Shown piece by piece: positions 43,658 through 52,295 of a stretch of DNA of 64,000 nt (position 1 is its first letter; every line of letters starts with the position of its first letter). Source of the DNA: Burkholderia paludis (GTDB taxonomy: Bacteria; Pseudomonadota; Gammaproteobacteria; Burkholderiales; Burkholderiaceae); contig NZ_JPGL01000022.1 in the NCBI RefSeq assembly GCF_000732615.1, positions 87,661 through 151,660 on the forward strand, read 5' to 3'. The position numbers were made by a program, and so were the translations under genes. Below the pieces are notes generated by a model. It made no database searches, had not been told where the DNA came from, and worked only from the letters and a program-made list of their open reading frames with translations.

Positions 43658-44181
43658 CGTTTTGTACGCGCGAACATTTCAAGGCAGCCCGCATCGGGCT
43701 GCCACGCTATCGTGGCGGCGCCCGAGCTGGGCACCTCCTCTGGCGCGACCGGATATCGTCGTTCTGGCCAACCGGGCCCGGATACTCTCGCCTTGCGCCG
43801 CCCGACGCGTCGGCTCCCGCTAACGCACGCCTTGCCTGACCACCCACAGCGCGAAATTCACCGAGTCGGGCCATCAGCGACACAAACCGGACAACTCGTC
43901 CACGAGTTCCACAAGATCCCGGTTCTTCGCCAATGAGACACGACAAGCTGGACGCAATCGACCATTGCGGTGCGCGCACGACATTGGGGCACGTTGCTCA
44001 TGCCATCATTCATCTTTCAACACGAAAGCAGGACAGTAATTGTTGGTAACTGGTCTGCAACATTTGTGCGCATGCAGATGAATAGAATCAGTACCACCCT
44101 ACAACGCCCAGCAGAAGCTGGTATCGCGTCCAGGCACGAAACCATGACTTGCGAAGACAAGTTGACGGTGGAGAGAGCCCC
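43658..44181. other. non-coding stretch behind tRNA-Val, lower GC toward cysC
   Basis: No credible gene is seen in these 524 bp. Two adjoining hairpins stand at 43683-43703 (GGCAGCCCG/CGGGCTGCC) and 43701-43716 (GCCACG/CGTGGC). From about 43940 the GC content falls noticeably relative to flanking genes. Small open frames here have no recognisable domain, atypical codon use and no ribosome sites. Confidence 0.6.
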
Positions 44182-44724
44182 ATGTCACCAGAGAAGCACA
44201 ACTACACCCTGTGGCTTACCGGTCTGAGCGGCGCCGGCAAGTCAACCCTCTCGCGCGAAGTTGCCGAGCATCTGCGCGCGCGCAATATTCCGACATGCAT
44301 CCTTGACGGAGACGAGTTGCGGGCGGGCGTGTCTCCCGATCTCGGCTTCACACGGGAAGACCGCACCGAGAACTGCCGCCGGACCGCCGAAATCGCGAAA
44401 CTGCTCAACAGCCAGGGCTTCGTGGTGATCGTCGCGCTGATCTCGCCCTACGAAGCCGACCGGCAGCGGGCACGACAGATCATCGGCGCGAACCGATTCG
44501 TCGAGATCTATCTGAAAACCGATATCGCCACTTGCTCCGCCCGCGATCCGAAGCAGCTCTATGCAAAGGCGATCACCGGCCAGACGACGCAATTCACCGG
44601 CATCTCGGACCCATACGAAGTACCGGTAGCCCCCGATCTCGTCGTCGAAACGGGAACGATGGATATTGCATCGTCTGCGGCCCTCATCCTGAATTTCGAG
44701 CCCCAGCGATTCGCGCACGCGTAG
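44182..44724 (+). CDS. cysC: adenylylsulfate (APS) kinase
   Basis: This 180-residue APS kinase phosphorylates adenosine 5'-phosphosulfate to PAPS, the donor for sulfation or PAPS-dependent sulfate reduction. The P-loop GLSGAGKST is at about residues 14-22. DGDELR, LGFTREDRTENCRR and the lid region FTGISDPYEVPVAPDL follow. GGAGAGAG precedes the ATG. There is no ATP-sulfurylase, PAPS reductase or sulfotransferase gene nearby. The gene is less GC-rich than its neighbours, which suggests it arrived alone or that its partners lie elsewhere. Confidence 0.92.
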   Translation: MSPEKHNYTLWLTGLSGAGKSTLSREVAEHLRARNIPTCILDGDELRAGVSPDLGFTREDRTENCRRTAEIAKLLNSQGFVVIVALISPYEADRQRARQIIGANRFVEIYLKTDIATCSARDPKQLYAKAITGQTTQFTGISDPYEVPVAPDLVVETGTMDIASSAALILNFEPQRFAHA

Positions 44725-44929
44725 TCTAGCCCCGTCGTCTCCAGGCACCCGGACGACACCGCAGCGCGTGACGGCAACCGGGCCGCCCACAGGTCGGCCC
44801 GATTACCGGACGCGCTCCGTCCCGTGTGCGCCCCGCCCCGTCGCACGACTCCCTCGTCCGGATCCCGATCGCAACATTCGACATGCCGCTCGCGTGGCCG
44901 CTACGGCGCGAACGCAGCGCGTAGCGCCC

Positions 44930-46366
44930 TTACCCCACCCGTTGCAGCGTCGCATCGAACGCGCGCTTCGCCTTGTCGACGATCTCGTCGACCTCCGCCT
45001 CGCGGATCACGAGCGGCGGCGACAGCAGCATCCGGTCCCCCGTCGCGCGCATGATCAGGTTGCCGTTGAAGCAGAAGTCGCGGCAGATCGTGCCGATATC
45101 GACACCCGCGCCGAACCGCTCGCGCCGGCCCCGGTCGCTCGCAAGCTGAACACCCGCGACCAGCCCCGCTCCCGCAATCTCGCCGACGATCGGATGATCG
45201 CCCAACGCGTCGCGCAACCGGCGCTGGAAATACGGCCCGATGCCGGTCTTCACGCGTTCGACGATCCCGTCGTCGCGCAGCAGCTTCAGGTTCGCGACCG
45301 CGACGGCCGCCGCCACCGGGTGCCCCGAGTACGTGAGGCCGTGGTTGAATTCGCCGTTGTCGATGATCGGCCGCGCCACGCGCTCGTGGATGCCGACCGC
45401 GCCCATCGGCACGTAGCCCGACGTCAGCCCCTTCGCCATCGTGATCAGGTCCGGCTCGAAGCCGAAGTGCTGATGCGCGAACCACTCGCCGGTGCGCCCG
45501 AAGCCGCCGATCACTTCGTCGGCGACCAGCAGGATGTCGTACTTGCGGCAGATCCGCTGGATTTCCGGCCAGTACGTCGACGGCGGGAAGATCACGCCGC
45601 CCGCGCCCTGGAACGGCTCGCCGATGAACGCGGCGACGTTTTCCGCGCCGAGCTCGAGGATCTTCGCCTCGAGCTGCTGTGCGCGGGCGAGGCCGAACGC
45701 TTCCGGCGTGTCGCCCGGCTGCGCTTCGCCGAAGAAGTACGGCTGGTCGATATGCACGATGTGCTCGACCTTCGACGGCATCTGCTCGTGCATGTAGCCC
45801 ATCCCGCCGAGCGTGCCGCCGGCGATCGTCGAGCCGTGGTAGCCGTTCTTGCGCGAGATCACGAACTTCTTCTGCGGCTGGCCCTGCACGCGCCAGTACT
45901 GGTGCACGAGGCGCAGCACGGTGTCGTTGCCTTCCGAGCCGCTGTTGCAGTAGAAGAAGTGGTTGAAGCCGGCGGGCGTGACTTCCGCGAGCAGCGCGGA
46001 CAGCTCGATCACCGGCGGGTGGGTGGTCTTGAAGAAGGTGTTGTAGAACGGCAGTTCCTGGATCTGGCGATACGCGGCGTCGGCGAGCTCCTTGCGGCCG
46101 TAGCCGACGTTCACGCACCACAGGCCGGCCATCCCGTCGATGATCTTGTTGCCTTCCGAGTCCCACAGATAGACGCCGTCGGCCTTCACGATCACGCGGC
46201 TGCCGGCGCGGTTCAGCGCGCCCATGTCCGAGAACGGGTGAATGTGGTGCGCGGCGTCGAGCGCGCGGTATTCGGCGGTCGAGCGTGCCTGCGTCGCGCG
46301 CGGCGCGGCGGCCGGTGCGGTCGGGGCGGCCGGCTGGACCCAGGCCGATTCGTTGCGGTAAGTCAT
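44930..46366 (-). CDS. spuC: putrescine/polyamine aminotransferase (class III, SpuC-like)
   Basis: This 478-residue class-III PLP aminotransferase has GLWCVNVGYGRKELADAA, the PLP-phosphate region YCNSGSEGNDTVLRLV, ISRKNGYHGST, and VADEVIGGFGRTG with its PLP-binding Asp. The Schiff-base Lys is in ITMAKGLTSGYVPMGAV. These features match putrescine- and diamine-pyruvate aminotransferases such as SpuC. In this cluster it probably deaminates gamma-glutamylputrescine or putrescine in place of the PuuB oxidase. It follows puuA by 37 bp, with GGAGGAAAC before its ATG. Confidence 0.88.
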   Translation of the reverse strand: MTYRNESAWVQPAAPTAPAAAPRATQARSTAEYRALDAAHHIHPFSDMGALNRAGSRVIVKADGVYLWDSEGNKIIDGMAGLWCVNVGYGRKELADAAYRQIQELPFYNTFFKTTHPPVIELSALLAEVTPAGFNHFFYCNSGSEGNDTVLRLVHQYWRVQGQPQKKFVISRKNGYHGSTIAGGTLGGMGYMHEQMPSKVEHIVHIDQPYFFGEAQPGDTPEAFGLARAQQLEAKILELGAENVAAFIGEPFQGAGGVIFPPSTYWPEIQRICRKYDILLVADEVIGGFGRTGEWFAHQHFGFEPDLITMAKGLTSGYVPMGAVGIHERVARPIIDNGEFNHGLTYSGHPVAAAVAVANLKLLRDDGIVERVKTGIGPYFQRRLRDALGDHPIVGEIAGAGLVAGVQLASDRGRRERFGAGVDIGTICRDFCFNGNLIMRATGDRMLLSPPLVIREAEVDEIVDKAKRAFDATLQRVG

Positions 46367-46403
46367 GTTTCCTCCGTGATTCCGTAGTCGGTCGGGTGCA
46401 CGC

Positions 46404-47741
46404 TCAGACGTGCAGCAGCAGATGGCGGCGTTCCCACGAGCTGATCACGCGGAAGAACGCTTCGTATTCGGTTTCCTTCAGCGCGAAATACGCCTTCAGG
46501 AATTTCTGGCCGAGGATCTCGCCGAGCGGCTCGCACGCGGCCATCAGCGTCAGACCTTCCTCGAGGTTGCGCGGCAACTGGTACGGCAGGTCGTAGCCGT
46601 CGCTGACGAGCGGCTCGGTCGGCTCCAGGCGTTGCGTCATGCCGAGGTAGCCGGCGGCGAGCGTCGCGGCGAGCGCGAGGTACGGGTTGCAGTCGACGCC
46701 CGGAATGCGGTTCTCGATCCGGCGCGCGGCCGGCCCCGAGTGCGGGATGCGGAAGCCCACCGTGCGATTGTCGTAGCCCCACTGCACGTTGATCGGCGCG
46801 GCCATGAAGCGCGACAGCCGGCGGTACGAGTTGATGTACGGCGCGAAGATCGGCATCAGCGCGGGCGTGTACTTCTGCAGCCCGGCGAGATAGTTGTAGA
46901 ACATCGACGTCGCGCCGCCCGTTTCCTGCGACGTGAACAGGTTCTGGCCGGTTTCCTCGTCGACGATGCTCTGGTGCACGTGCATCGCCGAACCCGGTTC
47001 GTCCTCCATCGGCTTGGCCATGAACGTCGCGTACATGTTGTGGCGCAGCGCGGCCTCGCGCACCGTGCGCTTGAACAGGAACACCTGGTCGGCCAGCGAC
47101 AGCGCGTCGCCGTGCATGAAGTTGATCTCCATCTGCGCGGCGCCGACTTCATGGATCAGCGTGTCGATGTCGAGGTTCTGTGCTTCGCAGTACTCGTAGA
47201 TATCCTCGAACAGCGGGTCGAACTCGTTGACGGCCTCGATCGAATACGACTGGCGGCCCGTTTCGGGGCGGCCCGTGCGGCCGACCGGCGGACGCAGCGG
47301 CAGATCCGGATCCTTGTTCATGTCGACCAGGTAGAACTCGAGCTCCGGTGCGACCACGGGCTTCCAGCCCTTCGCCTTGTACAGGTCGAGCACGCGGCGC
47401 AGCACGTAGCGCGGCGAGATCTCGACCGGCGAGCCGTCGAAGTGCACGCAGTCGTGAATCACCTGCGCGGTCGGGTCGATGGCCCACGGGATCAGGCGGA
47501 TCGTCGACGCGTCGGGTACGCACACCATGTCGGGGTCGGTCACGCCGGTCAGCGAGCCGTCTTCCGGATATTCGCCGGTGACGGTCTGCACCATCACGGC
47601 TTGCGGCAGGCGCATCGATTCGCCGGACGTGAACTTGTTGCGGGGCGTGATCTTGCCGCGCGCGATGCCGGCCATGTCGGGGATGATCGCTTCGATCTCG
47701 GTGATCCGGTGCTGCTTCAGAAAGTCTTCGATGTCGTGCAT
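46404..47741 (-). CDS. puuA: gamma-glutamylputrescine synthetase (GS-like)
   Basis: This 445-residue member of the glutamine-synthetase fold ligates glutamate to a polyamine, the first step of the glutamylated putrescine route. The GS metal/nucleotide blocks are present (PELEFYLVD, HEVGAAQMEINF, HVHQSIVDEETGQNLF, NRTVGFRIP). It lacks the GSI adenylylation loop, and the family N-terminus (EAIIPDMAGIARGKITP) is that of PuuA/SpuI. Neighbours puuD and spuC fix the role better than the sequence alone. Chosen start MHDIEDFLKQH begins the homologous region. Confidence 0.9.
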   Translation of the reverse strand: MHDIEDFLKQHRITEIEAIIPDMAGIARGKITPRNKFTSGESMRLPQAVMVQTVTGEYPEDGSLTGVTDPDMVCVPDASTIRLIPWAIDPTAQVIHDCVHFDGSPVEISPRYVLRRVLDLYKAKGWKPVVAPELEFYLVDMNKDPDLPLRPPVGRTGRPETGRQSYSIEAVNEFDPLFEDIYEYCEAQNLDIDTLIHEVGAAQMEINFMHGDALSLADQVFLFKRTVREAALRHNMYATFMAKPMEDEPGSAMHVHQSIVDEETGQNLFTSQETGGATSMFYNYLAGLQKYTPALMPIFAPYINSYRRLSRFMAAPINVQWGYDNRTVGFRIPHSGPAARRIENRIPGVDCNPYLALAATLAAGYLGMTQRLEPTEPLVSDGYDLPYQLPRNLEEGLTLMAACEPLGEILGQKFLKAYFALKETEYEAFFRVISSWERRHLLLHV

Positions 47742-47770
47742 GTCTGTTCTCGTTGGATGGGTCGGCGCGC

Positions 47771-48556
47771 TCACGCGAGCGCGGCGGCGGCCATGGCGCG
47801 CGTGCGGGCGGCGCGGCGGGCGCGGCAGGCATCGCCGAAGGCGCGGAAGATCGCGCTCGACAGCGGGTCCTGCGCATGCTTCCACTCCGGATGCCACTGC
47901 ACGGCAAGGGCGAAAGCCGGTGCATCGACGACGCTCACGGCCTCGATCAGGCCGTCCGGCGCGACGGCCTCGACGGCGAGGCCGGAGCCGAGCTGCGCGA
48001 TGCCCTGCTTGTGCAGCGAATTCACGTGCACTTCGTCGCGGCCGCCGGCGAGCGCATGCAGCTTGCCGCCCGGCGTCAGGCGCACGACGTGCGCGGGGCC
48101 GTATTGCGTGTCCATCGGCGCGTCGTCGTCCTCGCGGTGATCGGCGAAGCCCGGCACGTCGTGCACGCGCTGGTGCAGCGTGCCGCCGCAGACGACGTTC
48201 AGCTCCTGGAAGCCGCGGCAGACGGCGAGCACGGGCACACCCGCGACGATCGCCGCGCGCAGCAGCGGCAGCGTGGTCGCATCGCGCGCCGGGTCGTGCT
48301 TCGTGCCGGGCGCACTCGGTTCGCCGCCGTAGCGATGCGGCTCGACGTTCGAGTAGCTGCCGGTAAACAGCAGGCCGTCGACCGTGTCGAGCACGTCGTC
48401 GACCGGCTGGCGATCGCCGAGCGCGGGCAGCACCATCGCGAGCGCGTGCGCGCCGTCGACGATCGCCGCGACGTATTTGTCGCCGACCGTATGCGACGCA
48501 TGTGCGCCGATTTGCGTGTAGTCGGCGGTGATGCCGACGAGAGGTTTCCTTTCCAT
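47771..48556 (-). CDS. puuD: gamma-glutamyl-gamma-aminobutyrate hydrolase
   Basis: This 261-residue class-I glutamine-amidotransferase-like hydrolase (peptidase C26) releases GABA and glutamate from gamma-glutamyl-GABA. The nucleophile Cys is in LAVCRGFQELNVVCGG, the second half of the triad is in VQWHPEW, and LLFTGSYSNVEPHRYGG matches PuuD. It is the first gene of a minus-strand unit puuD-puuA-spuC with gaps of 29 and 37 bp. The Ala/Arg-rich last 20 residues are unusual but harmless. Confidence 0.92.
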   Translation of the reverse strand: MERKPLVGITADYTQIGAHASHTVGDKYVAAIVDGAHALAMVLPALGDRQPVDDVLDTVDGLLFTGSYSNVEPHRYGGEPSAPGTKHDPARDATTLPLLRAAIVAGVPVLAVCRGFQELNVVCGGTLHQRVHDVPGFADHREDDDAPMDTQYGPAHVVRLTPGGKLHALAGGRDEVHVNSLHKQGIAQLGSGLAVEAVAPDGLIEAVSVVDAPAFALAVQWHPEWKHAQDPLSSAIFRAFGDACRARRAARTRAMAAAALA

Positions 48557-49459
48557 GACGTCAATCGGTTTCCGGAGGGCCGTTGCGTGGTCTTGCCGGC
48601 TGTGGCGAAACGCCGGCGTGCAACAGCCCCGCAGCCTGGCGCGAGGCGCAAGGCCGCTGGTGAATGGGCGCAGCGGAATGGCGTGGCGATCCGCGCTGCG
48701 CGCGACGATCAGGCCGTCGTTCGTTTCAGCGCGATACGCGACGCGGCAATGCATGCGCGAACGCGTGCCGTCACCGCATGGACGATGCGGTTGGCAAATC
48801 GGCGGATGAAACGAACGACGTGAAGAAAGGAGAGGCGCTACGGCAGCAGCGACGCCACTTCGTCGGTATCGACGGCAACGAAGGCGCGTGCGGAAACAGC
48901 GTTGTGACGTCGGACGGAACGACGGGACAGGATGGTGTAGATCGACAGGTGAAGCAGGCGAGGACTATGCCAGCCGCAACTGCCGTCGTCGGAAGCGGGC
49001 GCCGCGCTGCGCAAACTTCGCACATCGCCTCGATCCCACCTCACCAGAGGGCCACGGACTCTCACGATTACACTCGACTGGTTGTTGAAAGTATTGAACA
49101 CCCGATCGTTTCAGCGCGCTGGGCGTTTAAAATAATCAAGGTGCCGGTTACGCGTTATTTACATTGATGGGCATCAATTTTGCGCTGCAATAACGTTTTT
49201 TGCTGCCCATGAAAGCTTGATGACGCTAACCTGAGAGCCAGCATATACGAGCCAAAAACGGCGTCAAATGTTTTTTTAAAGGTGTTGCATCAGGGCTTTC
49301 CCGAGCAGTGCGAATAAAAGATTCTTAACGGGAATGGTTGACCTGGCGTTCATTATTTCGAACGCCTTTCAGGGTTTTCCCCGCTGATGAGCGGCATAAA
49401 GTGATTAGAATATTCAACGGCTGTCCACCGCGTCGTTTCACTTTGTCATCGCACTTATC
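48557..49459. other. 903-bp intergenic region between divergent puuD and puuR
   Basis: No supported gene is seen. The left half is GC-rich with scattered open frames lacking domains or ribosome sites. The right 380 bp (from about 49080) is markedly AT-rich, as expected for promoters, and holds an inverted repeat at 49345-49366. The gap is unusually long for this genome; a small RNA or decayed gene could be hidden here. Confidence 0.5.
49345..49366. promoter_or_regulatory. inverted repeat upstream of puuR, candidate operator
   Basis: GGCGTTC and GAACGCC (7-bp arms) flank ATTATTTC. The complement contains ATAATGAAC, which as I recall is the core of the E. coli PuuR site. It lies about 94 bp before puuR and would allow self-control and control of the divergent puuDA-spuC unit. 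Confidence 0.45.
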
Positions 49460-50029
49460 GTGTCCGAAACCGAATCGATGTCCACCGAAGTAGCCGAGCG
49501 CCTGCGTTTCGTACGCAACAAGCATGGCCTGTCGCAACGCGAACTCGCGAAGCGGGCCGGCGTGACCAACGGCACGATCTCGCTGATCGAACAGGGGCGC
49601 GTGAGCCCGTCGGTCGGCTCGCTGAAGAAACTGCTCGAATGCATCCCGATGAGTCTCGCGGAGTTCTTCACGTTCGAGCTCGTCGAATCGCGGTCGGTCG
49701 TGTCGCGTCGCGACGAAATGCCGAACCTCGGCAACGACACGCTGGCGTTTCACCTGGTCGGCGCGAGCGTGAAGGATCGCAACATGTGCATCCTGCGCGA
49801 GATCTACCAGCCGTATGCCGATACGGGCCCCGAGATGCTCGTGCACGCGGGGCACGAAGGCGGCGTCGTCGTGTCGGGGCGGCTCGAGCTGACCGTCGAC
49901 GGCGCGACGTGGCTGCTCGACCCCGGAGACGGCTACTACTTCGAAAGCCGTTTGCCGCACCGTTTTCGCAATCCCAGCGCGGAACTGATCTGCGAGGTCG
50001 TGTCGGCCAATTCGCCGGCGACCTTCTGA
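49460..50029 (+). CDS. puuR: PuuR-like XRE/cupin transcriptional regulator
   Basis: This 189-residue repressor-type protein has a helix-turn-helix at about residues 12-66 (RLRFVRNKHGLSQRELAKRAG, TNGTISLIEQGRVSPS). A C-terminal cupin effector domain follows (about 105-185, VHAGHEGGVVVSGRLEL and DPGDGYYFESRLPHRF). This architecture is that of PuuR, which senses putrescine. The start is uncertain: GTG at 49460 or ATG at 49478, neither with a clear ribosome site. It precedes puuC by 96 bp and is divergent from puuD. Confidence 0.88.
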   Translation: MSETESMSTEVAERLRFVRNKHGLSQRELAKRAGVTNGTISLIEQGRVSPSVGSLKKLLECIPMSLAEFFTFELVESRSVVSRRDEMPNLGNDTLAFHLVGASVKDRNMCILREIYQPYADTGPEMLVHAGHEGGVVVSGRLELTVDGATWLLDPGDGYYFESRLPHRFRNPSAELICEVVSANSPATF

Positions 50030-50125
50030 GCTTCCGGCCGCGCGTCACCGCATTCGCTGCCGGCCGGCCGCGCGCCACGCGCGCGGCGCGCCGCGTCGCG
50101 AATGCCTAAAAACTGAGGCATCCTG

Positions 50126-51616
50126 ATGAACAAGTTGACTTTGGCTGACTGGCAGGACAAGGCGGCGTCGCTCGAGATCGAAGGGCGCGCATTCATCGAC
50201 GGCGCGTTGCGCGACGCGCAGGGCGGCAGGACATTCGACTGCGTGAGCCCGATCGACGGCCGCGTGCTGGCGAAGGTCGCCGAGTGCGGCGAGGCCGACG
50301 TGAACGCGGCCGTCGCGGCCGCGCGCCGCGCTTTCGACGCGGGCGTGTGGGCCGGCCTGAACCCGCGTGCCCGCAAGGCCGTGCTGTTGCGCTGGGCCGA
50401 ACTGATGCGCGCCCACCTCGACGAGCTGGCCCTGCTCGAGACGCTCGATGCCGGCAAGCCGATCGGCGACACGACGACGGTCGACGTGCCGGGCGCCGCG
50501 TACTGCGTCGAATGGTTCGCGGAGGCGATCGACAAGGTGGGCGGCGAAGTGGCGCCCGCCGATCATCATCTCGTCGGCCTCGTCACGCGCGAGCCGGTCG
50601 GCGTGGTGGCGGCCGTCGTGCCGTGGAACTTCCCGATCCTGATGGCCGCGTGGAAATTCGGCCCCGCGCTCGCGGCCGGCAACAGCGTGGTGCTGAAGCC
50701 GTCCGAGAAATCGCCGCTGACCGCGATTCGCGTCGCCCAGCTGGCGTACGAAGCCGGCATTCCGGCCGGCGTGTTTAATGTCGTACCGGGCGCGGGCGAG
50801 CCCGGCAAGCTGCTCGCGCTGCATCGCGACGTCGATTGCATCGCGTTTACGGGTTCGACGGCGGTCGGCAAGCTGATCATGCAGTATGCGGCGCAGTCGA
50901 ACCTGAAGCGGGCGTGGCTCGAACTCGGCGGCAAGTCGCCGAACATCGTGCTGCCCGATTGCCCCGATCTCGACCGCGCCGCGCAGGCCGCGGCCGGCGC
51001 GATCTTCTACAACATGGGCGAGATGTGCACGGCCGGGTCGCGGCTGCTCGTGCATCGCGACATCAAGGACGCGTTCATCGAGAAGCTCGTCGCGGCCGCG
51101 CGCGCGTACGTACCGGGCAATCCGCTCGATCCGTCGGTGTCGATGGGGGCGATCGTCGACGGCATTCAGCTCGAGCGGGTGCTCGGCTATATCGAGGCCG
51201 GCCGCGGCGAAGGCCGGCTGGTCACGGGCGGCGCACGCGTGAAGGAGGAGACGGGCGGCTTCTACGTCGAGCCGACCGTGTTCGAGGTGAAGCCCGATGC
51301 GAAGATCGCGCGCGAGGAGATCTTCGGGCCGGTGCTGTCGGTGATCGTGTTCGACGACGTCGACGAAGCCGTGCGGATCGCGAACGATACCGAATACGGG
51401 CTGGCCGCGGCCGTGTGGACGTCGGACCTGACCACCGCGCACGACGTGTCGCGCCGGCTGCGCGCGGGCACCGTGTGGGTGAACTGCTACGACGAGGGCG
51501 GCGACATGAACTTCCCGTTCGGCGGCTACAAGCAGTCGGGCAACGGCCGCGACAAGTCGCTGCACGCGCTCGAGAAGTACACGGAACTGAAATCGACGCT
51601 GATCCGGCTGCGCTGA
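50126..51616 (+). CDS. puuC: gamma-glutamyl-gamma-aminobutyraldehyde dehydrogenase
   Basis: This 496-residue NAD(P)-dependent aldehyde dehydrogenase has the nucleotide-binding PWNFPILMAAWKFGPALAAGN, catalytic Glu in LELGGKSPNIV, and nucleophile Cys in NMGEMCTAGSRLLVH. Length and the LTLADWQDKAASLEIEGRAFIDG start agree with PuuC/KauB. It oxidises the aldehyde formed by the aminotransferase to gamma-glutamyl-GABA, which PuuD then hydrolyses. It lies directly after puuR. Confidence 0.92.
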   Translation: MNKLTLADWQDKAASLEIEGRAFIDGALRDAQGGRTFDCVSPIDGRVLAKVAECGEADVNAAVAAARRAFDAGVWAGLNPRARKAVLLRWAELMRAHLDELALLETLDAGKPIGDTTTVDVPGAAYCVEWFAEAIDKVGGEVAPADHHLVGLVTREPVGVVAAVVPWNFPILMAAWKFGPALAAGNSVVLKPSEKSPLTAIRVAQLAYEAGIPAGVFNVVPGAGEPGKLLALHRDVDCIAFTGSTAVGKLIMQYAAQSNLKRAWLELGGKSPNIVLPDCPDLDRAAQAAAGAIFYNMGEMCTAGSRLLVHRDIKDAFIEKLVAAARAYVPGNPLDPSVSMGAIVDGIQLERVLGYIEAGRGEGRLVTGGARVKEETGGFYVEPTVFEVKPDAKIAREEIFGPVLSVIVFDDVDEAVRIANDTEYGLAAAVWTSDLTTAHDVSRRLRAGTVWVNCYDEGGDMNFPFGGYKQSGNGRDKSLHALEKYTELKSTLIRLR

Positions 51617-51668
51617 CGCGCGGCCGGGCGCGGGCCCGCCGCCGTCGGGCGGCGGCCCCGCGGCGGCG

Positions 51669-51869
51669 TTACGCGGCGCGCAGCGCGGGGTGGAAGCCGG
51701 CGGCTTCGATGATCGACTGCACGCGCTCGGCGCCTTGCGCCGATTCGACCCTGACGATTTTCGCCGCGACGTCGATGTCGAGCTTCGCGGCGGGATCGGC
51801 GGCCGTTACCGCACGCGTGATCGCGTTGGCGCAGCCGCCGCAGGTCATGTCCTGGACTTCGAATTCCAT
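51669..51869 (-). CDS. heavy-metal-associated (CopZ-like) domain protein
   Basis: This 66-residue protein is a single HMA domain with the metal site MTCGGCANAI (CxxC) and a beta-alpha-beta-beta-alpha-beta pattern. It is probably a Cu(I) chaperone. No copper P-type ATPase or CueR regulator is adjacent. GGAGAAC lies just before the ATG. It is convergent with puuC, 52 bp apart. The 207 bp to the next gene holds nothing recognisable. Confidence 0.88.
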   Translation of the reverse strand: MEFEVQDMTCGGCANAITRAVTAADPAAKLDIDVAAKIVRVESAQGAERVQSIIEAAGFHPALRAA

Positions 51870-52076
51870 CGTGTTCTCCTGAGTTGACGATTGACGAGCC
51901 CCGCCAGCATGAAGCTTGCCAGGGTGGGAAGGTCAAGTGCGTTCATGCGGATATGGACATATTCGCATGGTGGCGGGATGGGCGGGGAAGCCGCCCGGCG
52001 CCGCCGGTCGCCCTGCGAGGGCGGGAACCGGCCCGAAGGGGCGGCGGGCAGGCTGCTGCCGCGCCCGGGCGGTGGT

Positions 52077-52295
52077 TCAGCTGTGGCCGTCGATCCACGC
52101 GCGGGCCCATTCGAGCCCCGCTTCGCGGGCGTCGTCCTCGGTGTCGAACACGCCGAGCACGCCCGACGCCTCGACCAGCCGGTTGTTCTGCGTGATCGTG
52201 CCGCTCCCCGCGAAGCGTTCGGGCTGCAGGATCTCGTCCTGCTGCAGGATCGCGTGGCCCCAGATCTGGTAGCCGCGGTAGGTCTGTGCTTCCAT
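52077..52295 (-). CDS. small conserved hypothetical protein
   Basis: This 72-residue soluble acidic protein shows YRGYQIWGHAI near the N-terminus and EDDAREAGLEWARAWID at the end. No family is recognised. GGAGGTGA upstream of the ATG is a strong ribosome site. Its start overlaps the stop of the preceding secreted-protein gene (TAATG), so the two are coupled. High-GC codon pattern supports a real gene. Confidence 0.7.
   Translation of the reverse strand: MEAQTYRGYQIWGHAILQQDEILQPERFAGSGTITQNNRLVEASGVLGVFDTEDDAREAGLEWARAWIDGHS

Noticed and set aside
43707..43979. Open frame of 90 codons on the minus strand behind tRNA-Val
   Set aside because: No ribosome site, no domain, unusual codon use, and it overlaps hairpins.
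44783..44792. Possible att copy of the tRNA-Val 3' end (CCGCCCAC) beyond cysC
   Set aside because: An 8-bp GC-rich match is expected by chance in this genome, so it does not establish an island.
48664..49167. Open frames in the puuD-puuR gap as genes
   Set aside because: Several overlapping frames on both strands have no start signals, no recognisable domains and no codon-position bias like that of neighbours.
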